Source of the DNA: Phaseolibacter flectens ATCC 12775
GTDB taxonomy: Bacteria > Pseudomonadota > Gammaproteobacteria > Enterobacterales > Enterobacteriaceae
DNA: 64,000 bases
Direction of reading: 5' to 3'
Assembly: GCF_000518745.1 (NCBI RefSeq)
Contig: NZ_JAEE01000007.1
Coordinates: forward strand, 92,729 to 156,728
The position numbers were made by a program, and so were the translations under genes. Below are positions 29,992-39,272 of this stretch, in pieces. The notes under the pieces were generated by a model. The model saw only the letters and a list, made by a program, of their open reading frames with translations, searched no databases and was not told where the DNA came from. How positions within the stretch are numbered: position 1 is the stretch's first letter; each line of letters begins with the position of its first letter.

Positions 29992-30420
29992 TTAGTGCAA
30001 AGCCTCAGCCAACATACCGTAACCAAGGCAATAGCTTAACCATTCAGCCAGAAATTGGTTTATTTGATGCTTTTCATCGCGTTGGTTTAACTTTTTATTC
30101 GGATAATCATAACGTGCTTTAAAATGAGAGATCTGCTGAGTGGCACACACTTCTGCAACCCGTGCATCATGATATAATCGCACTGACATGGAAGGTAACG
30201 ATAAATAATCAGCAATCAGATCGACTTGGCTAATATTAACACGAGTCGTATATTGGGTTGATTCTTCAATGATCAACCGATATTCCGTGTGATTAATCAA
30301 ATACGGTATACTGGCTCCAACTTGCTCAGCCCCGCTGGGTAACAGCCGCATTAATCTGGCATAATTTATTTCATTCAACCGCATCATTTCCGGAAAGTCA
30401 GGAACGTAACGCTTAGTCAT
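29992..30420 (-). CDS. yqiB: YqiB (DUF1249) protein
   Basis: 142 residues (E. coli 140). Family DUF1249, cytoplasmic, function not established. Conserved blocks [37 protein letters not shown] and [20 protein letters not shown] are nearly identical to E. coli. The ATG at 30420 overlaps the nudF stop (TGATG), showing translational coupling; an in-frame start 4 codons earlier is less likely. Confidence 0.93.
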   Translation of the reverse strand: MTKRYVPDFPEMMRLNEINYARLMRLLPSGAEQVGASIPYLINHTEYRLIIEESTQYTTRVNISQVDLIADYLSLPSMSVRLYHDARVAEVCATQQISHFKARYDYPNKKLNQRDEKHQINQFLAEWLSYCLGYGMLAEALH

Positions 30421-31058
30421 CAATAGCCCCATTGTTGTTTTAGTGTTTTATAATGCAATTGTAGCCATTGTAAACCAATGACTGTCGCTGCATTATCAAT
30501 GCGCCCTTGTTCCACCATCTGATAGGCTTGCTCACGGCTGACCACACTGATCCGGATATCCTCATCCTCATGTTGTAAACCAAACCCCTCACGCCTGTCA
30601 CTGACCCGACTGTCTGTTTCGCCAATAAATACGCTGATCTTTTCGCGAAGTCCACCTGGGCTTGATAAATAACTGAGGGCAAAATGCAATTGTCCTAAAG
30701 ACAACCCCGCTTCCTCTTGGGCTTCACGCCGTGCGACTTGCTGCTCACACTCGCCAGCTTCGATCATGCCTGCAATAATTTCCATTCGCCAAGGAGTATC
30801 ACTGGTATTCAGTGTTGCAATTCGGATTTGCTCAATTAAAATAATTTGGTCTCTGACCGGATCCCAAGGCACCACGGCGACAGCGTCATCACGCTCAATC
30901 ACTTCTCGCTGAACGAGACGACTCATTCCCCCTGTGAAAAGAGGATGACGAAAACGGTATTTTTTGACCGTCAAAAAGCCTTGATAGGCGGTTTCCGTCT
31001 CAACGATTTCGACATCCTCTCGAGTGAACCGTCGCCATCCGTGTTCTGATGATTTCAT
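30420..31058 (-). CDS. nudF: ADP-ribose pyrophosphatase NudF
   Basis: 212 residues (E. coli 209). Nudix hydrolase cutting ADP-ribose to AMP and ribose-5-phosphate. The Nudix box is complete: G-MIEA-G-E in [11 protein letters not shown], then [10 protein letters not shown] with the metal-binding Glu residues. [15 protein letters not shown] follows as in family members. First gene of the run into yqiB, cpdA, yqiA; divergent from tolC, with which it shares a 231-nt control region. Confidence 0.96.
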   Translation of the reverse strand: MKSSEHGWRRFTREDVEIVETETAYQGFLTVKKYRFRHPLFTGGMSRLVQREVIERDDAVAVVPWDPVRDQIILIEQIRIATLNTSDTPWRMEIIAGMIEAGECEQQVARREAQEEAGLSLGQLHFALSYLSSPGGLREKISVFIGETDSRVSDRREGFGLQHEDEDIRISVVSREQAYQMVEQGRIDNAATVIGLQWLQLHYKTLKQQWGY

Positions 31059-31289
31059 AGTGAGTGAACCTTTTATCCTATTATCAATGCTTAACTATTC
31101 CTATAAACAGACCATGATCGATGAAATTATTGTCACACTGTCAGTCGGTTTATGTTAATTTTATGGGCATTCGGTTAAATAAAGCACGGAAAGTCAACCA
31201 GATTAGCCCTAGGATTCTGTTAAAATCACGGACAATTTTGAATATTTACAGCATAGATTTTTTGCTAGGCTGCCACACAAGGAATGCAA

Positions 31290-32729
31290 ATGAAAAAACT
31301 GCTCCCCATTATTATTGGTCTGAGCTTTAGCAGCTTTGCCGGTCTGTCTCAGGCTGAAAATTTGCTGCAAGTTTACCAACAAGCTAAAAGTACCAATCCA
31401 GATTTAAGAAGCGCTGAAGCTGAGCGTAACTCGGCTTTTGAGAAAATCAATGAATCACGTAGTCCATTATTACCCCAATTAGGATTAGGGGGAGATTATG
31501 CCTTTAACAGTGGCTATCGTGATAGTTCAGGTCTGCGTTCCCACTCATTAAATGGATCGCTACAGCTTAGCCAAACTTTGTTTGATATGTCAAAGTGGCG
31601 TACCCTGAATTTGCAGGAAAAAACAGCGGGTATTCAAGATATCGTTTACCAAGATGCTCAACAAACGTTAATTATCAATACCGCAACGGCTTACTTTAAC
31701 GTCTTGGATGCGATAGATACGCTCTCTTTTGTTGAAGCTCAAAAACAATCTATCTACCGCCAACTTGATCAAACGACCCAACGTTTCAACGTCGGTCTAG
31801 TGGCGATTACGGATGTCCAGAATGCACGTTCACAATATGATACGGTGCTGGCTCAAGAAGTCACGGCCCGTAATAATCTGGACAATATGATGGAAGCGTT
31901 ACGTCAAGTGACAGGTAACGATTACCGTACCCTGTCCTCCATCGATATCGACCGTTTCACAACGGAAAAGCCCGATGCGATCACTAATTTACTGAAAAAA
32001 GCGGAAAATCATAACCTCAGCCTTTTATCGGCTCGGTTATCGAAAGATTTAGCCCAAGAGCAGATCAAATACGCAGAAACGGGCTATATGCCAACGCTAA
32101 GTTTAACGGCTTCAACTGGCCTGACTAAAAACCGTTATCAGGGCGATCGCGCTAACCTCAGCCCGTCGACTAGCGATGCAATCAGTGGCAGTAATCAAGT
32201 GGGTGTTAACCTGTCGATCCCCTTGTATAATGGTGGGGTAACCCATTCTCAGGTTAAACAGGCCGAGTACAGTTTAGTCAGTGCCAGTGAAAAAATGGAA
32301 AGTGCACATCGTGCTACCGTTCAGACAGTGCGTTCATCGTTTAACAATATTAATGCGTCTATTAGCAGTATCAATGCCTATCGCCAAGCGGTCGTCTCAG
32401 CGCAAAGTTCGTTGGATGCCATGGAAGCTGGCTATAAAGTAGGGACGCGTACTATCGTTGATGTCTTGGATGCAACGACCACCTTGTATAACGCCAGACA
32501 AAAACTGGCTGATGCTCGCTATAGCTATTTAATCAATCAGTTACAGATTAAATATGCCCTAGGCACCCTCAATGAGCAAGATCTGCAACGCTTGAATGGG
32601 ACCTTAGGTAAAATTGTTCCCACCGCCGCAGATGCCATCGCACCAGAAAATCAACAGCAACAAGCCATTGCTGATGGACAACAACACGAGACCAAATCAA
32701 CGGGACGCGCCAATCCGTTCCACCACTAA
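31290..32729 (+). CDS. tolC: Outer-membrane channel TolC
   Basis: 479 residues (E. coli 493). Trimeric outer-membrane/periplasmic tunnel for drug efflux pumps and type I secretion. Start at the ATG at 31290: AAGGA (31279-31283) is 6 nt away, but it touches the alternative ATG at 31284. Signal peptide to about residue 22 (SQA-ENLLQVYQQA). Two internally repeated OEP halves, each with a YXXAR-type coiled-coil helix. The C-terminal tail beyond residue 440 is Gln/His-rich and variable, as usual. A separate TolC-like gene exists in the adhesin operon, so two channels are encoded in this window. Confidence 0.97.
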   Translation: MKKLLPIIIGLSFSSFAGLSQAENLLQVYQQAKSTNPDLRSAEAERNSAFEKINESRSPLLPQLGLGGDYAFNSGYRDSSGLRSHSLNGSLQLSQTLFDMSKWRTLNLQEKTAGIQDIVYQDAQQTLIINTATAYFNVLDAIDTLSFVEAQKQSIYRQLDQTTQRFNVGLVAITDVQNARSQYDTVLAQEVTARNNLDNMMEALRQVTGNDYRTLSSIDIDRFTTEKPDAITNLLKKAENHNLSLLSARLSKDLAQEQIKYAETGYMPTLSLTASTGLTKNRYQGDRANLSPSTSDAISGSNQVGVNLSIPLYNGGVTHSQVKQAEYSLVSASEKMESAHRATVQTVRSSFNNINASISSINAYRQAVVSAQSSLDAMEAGYKVGTRTIVDVLDATTTLYNARQKLADARYSYLINQLQIKYALGTLNEQDLQRLNGTLGKIVPTAADAIAPENQQQQAIADGQQHETKSTGRANPFHH

Positions 32730-32741
32730 TGGTCAATCACA

Positions 32742-32763
32742 ATCAGGAGGGGCACCTCCTGAT
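32742..32763 (+). terminator. Hairpin after tolC
   Basis: ATCAGGAGG-GGCA-CCTCCTGAT, a perfect 9-bp stem 12 nt after the tolC stop. What follows is T/C-rich (CCTTCTCTGTCTGACTTTTCC), not a clean T-run, so it may be a leaky terminator letting part of the message continue into ygiB. Confidence 0.6.
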
Positions 32764-32995
32764 CCTTCTCTGTCTGACTTTTCCTGCTCTCGCGCACATT
32801 AATTGCTTTATCGTTCTGTCATCAATACAAAAATCACTGTGCTTGTCAGTAAACACCTTGTTACCATAGGCTTAACATGTTGGATAAAGGCTGACTGCTC
32901 GATCATCGTGGGCTAAAGCTGCCCCCAGCTTACTCGATTCATTTGGTGACGATAAATAGAAACCACGCTCTCACCATCAACGTGCAGGATTTGTT

Positions 32996-33754
32996 ATGAA
33001 AAGGACCAAAGCGATTCATCTCGATGCATTTCGAAAACATGAAACGAACTTGCCATTAACCTTGGCAGTGAGCGCCATGTTTGTACTGAGTGGCTGCGAT
33101 AAAAAGAACGACAAAGAGGCCACCACCTACAACAGTGTCGAAGCATGCCAGCGTGCTGAACCAGAGAAAAGCCAGCAATGTAGCCAAGCATGGCTGCAAG
33201 CACAACAGCAGGCAATACGTACTGCGCCAGTCTATTCCAGTGAAGCGGCCTGTACCGCGGAATATGGCGAAGGCCAATGTCAGCCTAAACCGGATCCGCA
33301 CAATGCACAGGGCTACAGCAGTCACAGTTTTATCCCTCTCATGGCGGGCTTTATGATGGGTAGAATGCTCTCTTCCTCCCGCTCGGCCACCCCCTTGTTT
33401 ACCCCTCGCAGTGCCAACCGACAGGGCCAGCCACACTTTGTGGATGCTAACGGCCGTCAGTATGGTGCCGTCGCCTCCTCTTCAGCGGTCGGGCGGAGCA
33501 ATGCCTCCGTGGCCAGTGCTGCACATAACAAACCGTTGTCCGCGTGGCCCGATGCTAACCGCCAAGGTTCACCGTCAGTCGATAAGCCCAGACTGGAGAC
33601 AGGGACACCCACAACAGGGCGAAATCGCCACTCCTCCTCGTTGACCTCACCTTCCCAGTCGCAACAAACCATCAAACGCGGAGGATTTGGGCAGAGTTTT
33701 GAGACCAGCAGCAAACACTCAACGACCACTTCACCACGCAGTTGGGGAGGGTAA
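32996..33754 (+). CDS. ygiB: YgiB, DUF1190 lipoprotein-like protein
   Basis: 252 residues, longer than E. coli YgiB by a Ser/Gln-rich C-terminal tail. DUF1190. The N-terminus carries AMFVLSGC, a lipobox-like end of the hydrophobic segment with Cys34, so probably a lipoprotein; the rest is Cys-containing ([28 protein letters not shown]) and ends in a low-complexity tail with GGFGQSFE. Function not established. Overlaps the SD of ygiC; the pair is also next to tolC in E. coli. Confidence 0.88.
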   Translation: MKRTKAIHLDAFRKHETNLPLTLAVSAMFVLSGCDKKNDKEATTYNSVEACQRAEPEKSQQCSQAWLQAQQQAIRTAPVYSSEAACTAEYGEGQCQPKPDPHNAQGYSSHSFIPLMAGFMMGRMLSSSRSATPLFTPRSANRQGQPHFVDANGRQYGAVASSSAVGRSNASVASAAHNKPLSAWPDANRQGSPSVDKPRLETGTPTTGRNRHSSSLTSPSQSQQTIKRGGFGQSFETSSKHSTTTSPRSWGG

Positions 33755-33759
33755 ATCCA

Positions 33760-34923
33760 ATGCAACGCATCGCAATCAATCCACGAGTCCATTGGCGCCA
33801 ACAAGCAGAAGAGTACGGGTTTACCTTTCACACCATCGATCACCAGCCCTATTGGTGTGAAGAGGCTTACTATCAATTTACTGCCAAGCAAATCGATTAT
33901 CTGGACGATCTCAGTGCAGAATTACATCAACTGTGTTTACAAGCCGTCAAACACGTCGTCAGCAGCGACCATTGGTTAAAACGCTTTGCGATCCCGCAGG
34001 CCAGTTGGCAACTGATTCGGGATAGCTGGCATACCGGCCAACCCGCTTTGTATTCCCGCTTCGATTTCGCTTGGGATGGACAAGGTCATGCTCGATTATT
34101 GGAGTATAATGCTGATACGCCGACCTCGTTGTTTGAAGCCGCTTTTTTTCAATGGCTGTGGTTGCAAGATCACATGAATGCCGGGCAACTGCCTGCGGGT
34201 AGCGATCAATTTAATAGCCTACATGAAAAACTGATCGCGCGTTTTTCTGAACTCAAGCAGAAGCATTTTATTCATCAAATGCATTTTTGTTGTAGCCCTG
34301 ACAGTGATGAAGATCGTTCAACAGTGCAATATTTGCAGGATTGTGCAAAAGAAGCAGGGATCACTGATCACTTTCTATTCATTGATCAAATTGGTATGAA
34401 TGCAACGCATCAATTTGTCGATCTGGACAATCACGTAATCAGCACCGCCTTCAAACTCTACCCTTGGGAGTGCATGCTGCGTGAGGCATTTTCTACTGAG
34501 TTACCTCACGCTAACACCCGTTGGATCGAACCGGCTTGGAAAAGTATCTTATCAAATAAGGCACTGCTTCCCTTACTGTGGCAAATGTTTCCAGATCATC
34601 CTGCATTGCTCCCCGCTTGGTTTGCCGATGACTGCCCACAATTACCCGACCATTATGTCATCAAGCCCTTGTACTCACGTGAAGGTGCAAATGTACAAAT
34701 AATCAAACAAGGTATGACCTTGGCCGAAGTAGCTGGCCCTTATGGGCAAGAGGGAAAAATCATTCAACAGTACCATCCTCTGCCTGTATTTTCGGGCAAC
34801 CACACCGTCATTGGCAGTTGGCTTATCAATGATAAGCCCGCGGGCATTGGCATCCGCGAAGACCATCATCCGATAACCAAGGATTCATCGCGTTTTTATC
34901 CGCACTGTTTTATAGGTAAGTGA
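33760..34923 (+). CDS. ygiC: YgiC, ATP-grasp glutathionylspermidine-synthase-like enzyme
   Basis: 387 residues (E. coli 386). ATP-grasp protein of the glutathionylspermidine synthase C-terminal-domain family, without the amidase domain. Seen: [29 protein letters not shown] (substrate/Mg site), [11 protein letters not shown] (ATP-grasp Lys) and [15 protein letters not shown] near the end. It probably ligates a peptide to an amine; the substrate is unknown. The ATG at 33760 is 5 nt after the ygiB stop with GGGGAGGG before it; an in-frame TTG at 33742 lies within ygiB and is less likely. Confidence 0.92.
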   Translation: MQRIAINPRVHWRQQAEEYGFTFHTIDHQPYWCEEAYYQFTAKQIDYLDDLSAELHQLCLQAVKHVVSSDHWLKRFAIPQASWQLIRDSWHTGQPALYSRFDFAWDGQGHARLLEYNADTPTSLFEAAFFQWLWLQDHMNAGQLPAGSDQFNSLHEKLIARFSELKQKHFIHQMHFCCSPDSDEDRSTVQYLQDCAKEAGITDHFLFIDQIGMNATHQFVDLDNHVISTAFKLYPWECMLREAFSTELPHANTRWIEPAWKSILSNKALLPLLWQMFPDHPALLPAWFADDCPQLPDHYVIKPLYSREGANVQIIKQGMTLAEVAGPYGQEGKIIQQYHPLPVFSGNHTVIGSWLINDKPAGIGIREDHHPITKDSSRFYPHCFIGK

Positions 34924-34945
34924 GTACTTGCAATTTTACGCCTCC

Positions 34946-35728
34946 TTACTGAGCTAACAGTGTCAGCATGCCAAGCCCCCCCATCTCAATCCCCGTAATA
35001 GGTAAAGAGAGGGTGTCTTCCTCGTGTAAGGTCCCTAGCAACGCAATTAACGGTAAAAAATGCTCAATGCTTGGATGAGCTAACTGAGCGGCAGGGTGCT
35101 GCTGGAAATGGATCAGTGGCTGTTGGCTGGCACTCGCTGTCCATTTTAGATGTTGCTGAACATAGCGATCAAATTCCGTTGCCCATGGCCAAGCTTGAGC
35201 ATTGGATCCCGTTCGCAGCTGCTGCAAGTTATGTACGGTATTGCCACTGGCGACAATCAACACTTGCTGCTGACGTAAGGCCTGCAATTTCTGCCCCATC
35301 TCAAAAAAATCACGGACTGAAAACTGTCGATTGAGTCCAAGCTGTACCACTGGGATGTCTGCCTCAGGATACATTTTGAGTAATACTCCCCAGCTACCAT
35401 GATCAAGCCCCCAGTGCTGATCGAGACTGACCGTGTTTGGCCTCAGTAAACGAGCCACCTTTTCTGCCAGTTCGGGACTGCCTGGTGCGGGATATTGCAC
35501 ATCAAATAGTGCTTGAGGGAAATGGCCAAAGTCATGGATCGTTCGAGGAGATTGCATCGCCGTTACGGACAGTTGCTCAGTGACCCAGTGCGCTGATATC
35601 GCTAGGATCGCAGCAGGTTTGGGTAAACGCTGACCCAGTTGCTGCCAACAACGCGTATACGGATTATCCTGCAAGGCATTCATTGGGCTGCCATGACCAC
35701 AAAACAGCACAGGCATACGTTCAACCAT
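34946..35728 (-). CDS. ygiD: 4,5-DOPA dioxygenase-type enzyme YgiD
   Basis: 260 residues. Extradiol ring-cleaving dioxygenase of the LigB/DODA family. Metal ligands fit the family: CGHGSPMNAL (His), SAHWV (His) and GLDHGSWG (His), with VASGNTVHNL conserved. E. coli YgiD opens L-DOPA in vitro; its natural substrate is not clear. Converges on ygiC with a 22-nt gap, as in E. coli. Confidence 0.92.
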   Translation of the reverse strand: MVERMPVLFCGHGSPMNALQDNPYTRCWQQLGQRLPKPAAILAISAHWVTEQLSVTAMQSPRTIHDFGHFPQALFDVQYPAPGSPELAEKVARLLRPNTVSLDQHWGLDHGSWGVLLKMYPEADIPVVQLGLNRQFSVRDFFEMGQKLQALRQQQVLIVASGNTVHNLQQLRTGSNAQAWPWATEFDRYVQQHLKWTASASQQPLIHFQQHPAAQLAHPSIEHFLPLIALLGTLHEEDTLSLPITGIEMGGLGMLTLLAQ

Positions 35729-36284
35729 CGTCTCTCTCCTTCTCCGATCCCATGCTCATATCATACCCCTTTATGGATAAATCACCGCGGGATAACACTG
35801 AGGATCCTTATCAAGGAATTTGAACATTAACCTTTGCAAAGGTGACCGTGATTGGGGAGAGCCGGCCCACTCGAACAGGCGCTGATCTTGATTGAAATGC
35901 CGTTGTCGCTCTGTCGCTAACTCTGTCACAACAAAGCGCACGCGCCTTACCTTACTCGCCCAGCTAGCAGATATCGACCCTGTGTTTACTCTTATGCGCG
36001 TCAGAATATCAGAATAACAATATTTACATTATTAGGAGGGGAAGAATGCCAGTGTAGTTAACCCGCGCAGAAATCGACAAGAGGTGGCAAGATTATCAGC
36101 GAACTCATTTATTTCGGGGTTGGGCGAAATCACAACGAAGCAAAAGCGTACAGCCCTTTGATTGTCAGGATCGTGCTACCGTTTTTCGCCTCTAAAACAG
36201 ACAACGTAATCACACGCAAGCATGACCTCAACAGCGAGATGAGGTCTGCTAATTGATGCCGCTATGGACAAACGGCTAATGGGG
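35729..36284. other. Intergenic region ygiD-ribB (site of zupT in E. coli)
   Basis: 556 nt without an intact gene. E. coli has zupT here; no ZupT-like stretch is visible. It holds a possible broken small gene at 36046-36195 (listed) and a 7-bp stem-loop GACCTCA/TGAGGTC at 36224-36246 behind ribB. Confidence 0.5.
36046..36195 (+). pseudogene. Possible broken small gene behind a strong ribosome-binding site
   Basis: A near-perfect SD, AGGAGGGG (36034-36041), is followed 4 nt later by ATG CCA GTG and then an in-frame TAG (36055-36057). The same frame is then open for 45 codons (LTRAEIDKRWQDYQRTHLF..., charged and helix-like in composition) to TAA at 36193. It looks like a short gene killed by a nonsense mutation, or chance. 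The product is not recognised. Confidence 0.25.
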
Positions 36285-36941
36285 TTAAATGGCCTGTCGG
36301 TTATCGTATTTCATACGCCAAGCGACCAAATCATCTATAGTCACGACGGGCATGCTGTGTTGGCGTGCAAACACAATCGCTTCTGGCGCTCTGGCCATGC
36401 TGCCATCATCATTGGTTAACTCACACAACACACCGGCAGATTTATACCCCGCCAGTCGCACTAAGTCGATTGTCGCTTCTGTATGCCCAGTGCGGGTTAA
36501 TACTCCACCTTCCATTGCACGTAAAGGGAAGACGTGGCCAGGTCGATGCAAATCGCTGGCTTTCGCCTCATCCGCGATGGCAGCTTTAATGGTGGTGAGG
36601 CGATCCTGAGCGGAAACGCCCGTGGTCACACCCTGTGCCGCTTCAATGGTCACAGTGAACCCTGTACCATAAGCACTGGTATTGTTTTCCACCATCATGG
36701 GTAAATGCAGATGCCGACGCAGTTGCTCAGTAATGCAGAGACAGATGATACCACTGCCGTGACGGATCATAAGGGCCATTTGTTGTGTTGTCATGGTTTC
36801 AGCAGGGAAGATCATATCCGCTTCATTTTCACGATCTTCATTGTCCAACACCATCACGCCACGGCCATCACGTAACGCCGCCAGTGCATTTTCAACACGT
36901 TGCTCCGCAGAGCCAAATTCAGATAATAGAGTCTGATTCAT
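36285..36941 (-). CDS. ribB: 3,4-dihydroxy-2-butanone-4-phosphate synthase RibB
   Basis: 218 residues (E. coli 217). Converts ribulose-5-phosphate to the four-carbon precursor of riboflavin. Conserved: [16 protein letters not shown] (metal and catalytic acidic residues), [30 protein letters not shown] and [11 protein letters not shown]. Stand-alone RibB without a RibA domain. An FMN riboswitch in the 5' leader controls it; SD AGGACG is 7-12 nt before the ATG. Confidence 0.97.
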   Translation of the reverse strand: MNQTLLSEFGSAEQRVENALAALRDGRGVMVLDNEDRENEADMIFPAETMTTQQMALMIRHGSGIICLCITEQLRRHLHLPMMVENNTSAYGTGFTVTIEAAQGVTTGVSAQDRLTTIKAAIADEAKASDLHRPGHVFPLRAMEGGVLTRTGHTEATIDLVRLAGYKSAGVLCELTNDDGSMARAPEAIVFARQHSMPVVTIDDLVAWRMKYDNRQAI

Positions 36942-37399
36942 GGTAAGTCGTCCTGATTAAAATAAAAGTTACCAGAATCAGGGCATTGAAGGAGTTGCGC
37001 TCGAAAGCGTATCAAAGCGATTATCAGTATAGGCATAACCGTGCTGTCCACCGATAAGGCATCGTTGTCCTCTCCCATCCGGACTTTAACCGTCGGCCCC
37101 GGAATTACACCGGATCTGCTGACCTTCATTAACAACCTGAAGCGCTCGCGGGCTTTCAGCATGAACGCTGATTTACCGCCGGTGGGGAATTTCGCCCCGC
37201 CCTGAGAATAACCTTTTCACTATATCGCCAAAAAAGACCCCCTGCAATCCACGCCGCACAAAACATCCAACACGATCTCGACACATTTTCAGGTTTCACC
37301 TTCAGCAAATAGCGATTACACTTAGAAGACAGCTGAATGATCCTCGCTGACTGATTGGCGAATAAAGATCTGACACCGGACAGCGGAAAGGAATAGAAA
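36942..37399. other. Divergent control region ribB / ubiK
   Basis: 458 nt, of which 37067-37207 is the riboswitch. The remaining ~190 nt before ubiK must hold both promoters; none is clear enough to name. SD AAGGAATAG precedes the ubiK ATG. Confidence 0.5.
37067..37207 (-). promoter_or_regulatory. FMN riboswitch (RFN element) of ribB
   Basis: On the minus strand the leader begins with the RFN core GGGCGGGGCGAAATTCCCC, continues with ACCGGCGGTAAA, the AGCCCGCGAGCG stem and GATCCGGTGTAATTCCG, and ends with GTCCGGATGGGAGAGG: all conserved helices P1-P6 are recognisable. FMN binding lowers ribB expression. In E. coli this leader is also seen as the small RNA SroG. It lies about 125 nt before the ribB ATG, leaving room for an SD-sequestering expression platform. 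Confidence 0.97.
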
Positions 37400-37693
37400 A
37401 TGATCGATACAAAGAAAATTGAAAAACTGGCGCGCCAAGTGCATAACGCACTCCCACAAAGCCTACGTAATTTAGGTGAAGATGCTGAACAAAAAATCCG
37501 TCAGGTTTTACAATCACAGCTGACAAAGCTTGATCTGATAAGCCGTGATGAGTTTGACGTGCAAACTCAAGTTTTGGTGAGAACGCGAGAGAAACTGGCG
37601 CAATTAGAAAAGCGTCTTAACGATCTGGAAAGTCAACACCCCCCCGCCCTGGCTGAGTCAACCGGTGAGCCAACCCCCGGAAATAAAACCTGA
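37400..37693 (+). CDS. ubiK: Ubiquinone biosynthesis accessory factor UbiK
   Basis: 97 residues (formerly YqiC, 96 in E. coli). BMFP family: amphipathic N-terminal helix ([15 protein letters not shown]), then a C-terminal coiled coil ([19 protein letters not shown]). It binds UbiJ and lipids and helps ubiquinone synthesis under aerobic growth. SD AAGGA 8 nt upstream. Single gene, divergent from ribB, as in E. coli. Confidence 0.95.
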   Translation: MIDTKKIEKLARQVHNALPQSLRNLGEDAEQKIRQVLQSQLTKLDLISRDEFDVQTQVLVRTREKLAQLEKRLNDLESQHPPALAESTGEPTPGNKT

Positions 37694-37744
37694 TAACGAC
37701 CTATCCATCCTCACGCCATGGCGTGAGGATGGATAAACCCACAT

Positions 37745-39169
37745 TCAGCGTTGATTAATCTTGTTAATAATCGATGTCGTAGAAAGCCCATCTTCAAAAT
37801 TTAACACTTTCACCTCGCCGCCATTGGCAATCACTTCTTTACCGCCCGCAATCTGCTCAGGCAAATAATCGCCCCCCTTAACCAATAAATCAGGCAACAA
37901 TTCACTGATTAAACGCTGAGGCGTCTCTTCGTCAAAGGCGATCACCCAATCAACGGACTCCAGCGCACTTAACACCAACATTCTGTTTTCTAAGGTATTA
38001 ACTGGTCTTGAGTCCCCTTTCAGACGACGGGTCGACGCATCACTGTTGACTGCAACCACCAACCGATCTCCCAATTTACGCGCATTCGCCAAATAAGAGA
38101 CATGACCCGCATGTAAAATATCAAAACAGCCATTGGTCATCACTATTTTTTCGCCACGTTGCCGAGCTTGAGCAAGGAGCGATTGCAGCTGCGATTGGGT
38201 TACGGAACCAAAACTGTCATTTGGTCGAGCATGGATCGCATTCGCCAGTTCAACCGGTGAGACCGTCGAGGTCCCCAGTTTACCGACGACAATGCCTGCC
38301 GCCGCATTCGCCAAAAAACACGCCTCTTCCAATAAGGCACCGCTGGCGATTGCCGTTGCCAATACCCCAATCACAGTATCTCCAGCTCCCGTCACATCAA
38401 ACACTTCTTTGGCGAGAGTCGGTAAATGCACGGGGGGTTTTCCCTGTTGTAACAATGTCATTCCCTGTTCAGAACGCGTGACCAACAAGGCAGATAAATC
38501 AAATTGCTCAATAATAGCCAAACCGCGCTCAACCAGTTGCTGTTCCGAGTCACATTTACCCGCCACCGCTTCAAACTCGGATAAGTTAGGTGTCAGCAGT
38601 GTCGCTCCCCGATAACGTTCAAAATTAGCACCTTTCGGGTCAATTAATACCGGTGTCCCCACTTGACGGGCTGTCTTAATTAACGTTTGCACGTCTGCTA
38701 ATGCGCCTTTCGCATAATCAGACAGCACCAACGCGCCGGCATTGGCGAGCAGGGGTTGCATCTTTTGGTGAATAGCCGCAGCATGTTCACTGGCGAACCC
38801 TTCTTCAAAGTCCAAGCGCATTAATTGCTGATTACGAGATAAAATCCGTAATTTCGTGATGGTGGGGTGAGTGGATACTTTAACAAAGTTTGCGGAAACC
38901 TTAACTTTGTCTAATTCGGTAATGAGTTTGTCAGCCGCTTCATCCTCACCGGTAATCCCCACCAGCGTCGAGGTGGCGCCCAGAGAGGCAATATTCATTG
39001 CGACGTTAGCCGCACCACCGGGCCTATCTTCAAGCTCTTCGACTTTTACCACGGGGACCGGGGCTTCGGGGGAAATACGCTGGGTTAAACCATACCAATA
39101 ACGATCCAGCATTACATCACCAACAACAAGCACACCTGCATTTTCAAAATCAGGCAGTGATATCTTCAT
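37745..39169 (-). CDS. hldE: Bifunctional heptose-7-phosphate kinase / heptose-1-phosphate adenylyltransferase HldE
   Basis: 474 residues (E. coli 477). Two domains: ribokinase-like kinase, residues 1 to ~318 ([30 protein letters not shown], and [15 protein letters not shown] with the catalytic Asp in GAGD); then a cytidylyltransferase-like domain from ~342 ([17 protein letters not shown] with HAGH). Makes ADP-heptose for the LPS inner core. Last gene of ygiF-glnE-hldE. Confidence 0.97.
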   Translation of the reverse strand: MKISLPDFENAGVLVVGDVMLDRYWYGLTQRISPEAPVPVVKVEELEDRPGGAANVAMNIASLGATSTLVGITGEDEAADKLITELDKVKVSANFVKVSTHPTITKLRILSRNQQLMRLDFEEGFASEHAAAIHQKMQPLLANAGALVLSDYAKGALADVQTLIKTARQVGTPVLIDPKGANFERYRGATLLTPNLSEFEAVAGKCDSEQQLVERGLAIIEQFDLSALLVTRSEQGMTLLQQGKPPVHLPTLAKEVFDVTGAGDTVIGVLATAIASGALLEEACFLANAAAGIVVGKLGTSTVSPVELANAIHARPNDSFGSVTQSQLQSLLAQARQRGEKIVMTNGCFDILHAGHVSYLANARKLGDRLVVAVNSDASTRRLKGDSRPVNTLENRMLVLSALESVDWVIAFDEETPQRLISELLPDLLVKGGDYLPEQIAGGKEVIANGGEVKVLNFEDGLSTTSIINKINQR

Positions 39170-39272
39170 TAAGGGGTACTCCGCAATTCATCCTTCATAA
39201 CAATGCTCAGCCAATATTACCACATTATTCTCGCTAACGGATTGATTTAACCCGTCAGAAGCTGAGTCAAAC

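Noticed and set aside
33056..33891. Long minus-strand ORFs opposite ygiB/ygiC
   Set aside because: Antisense shadows of well-supported plus-strand genes.
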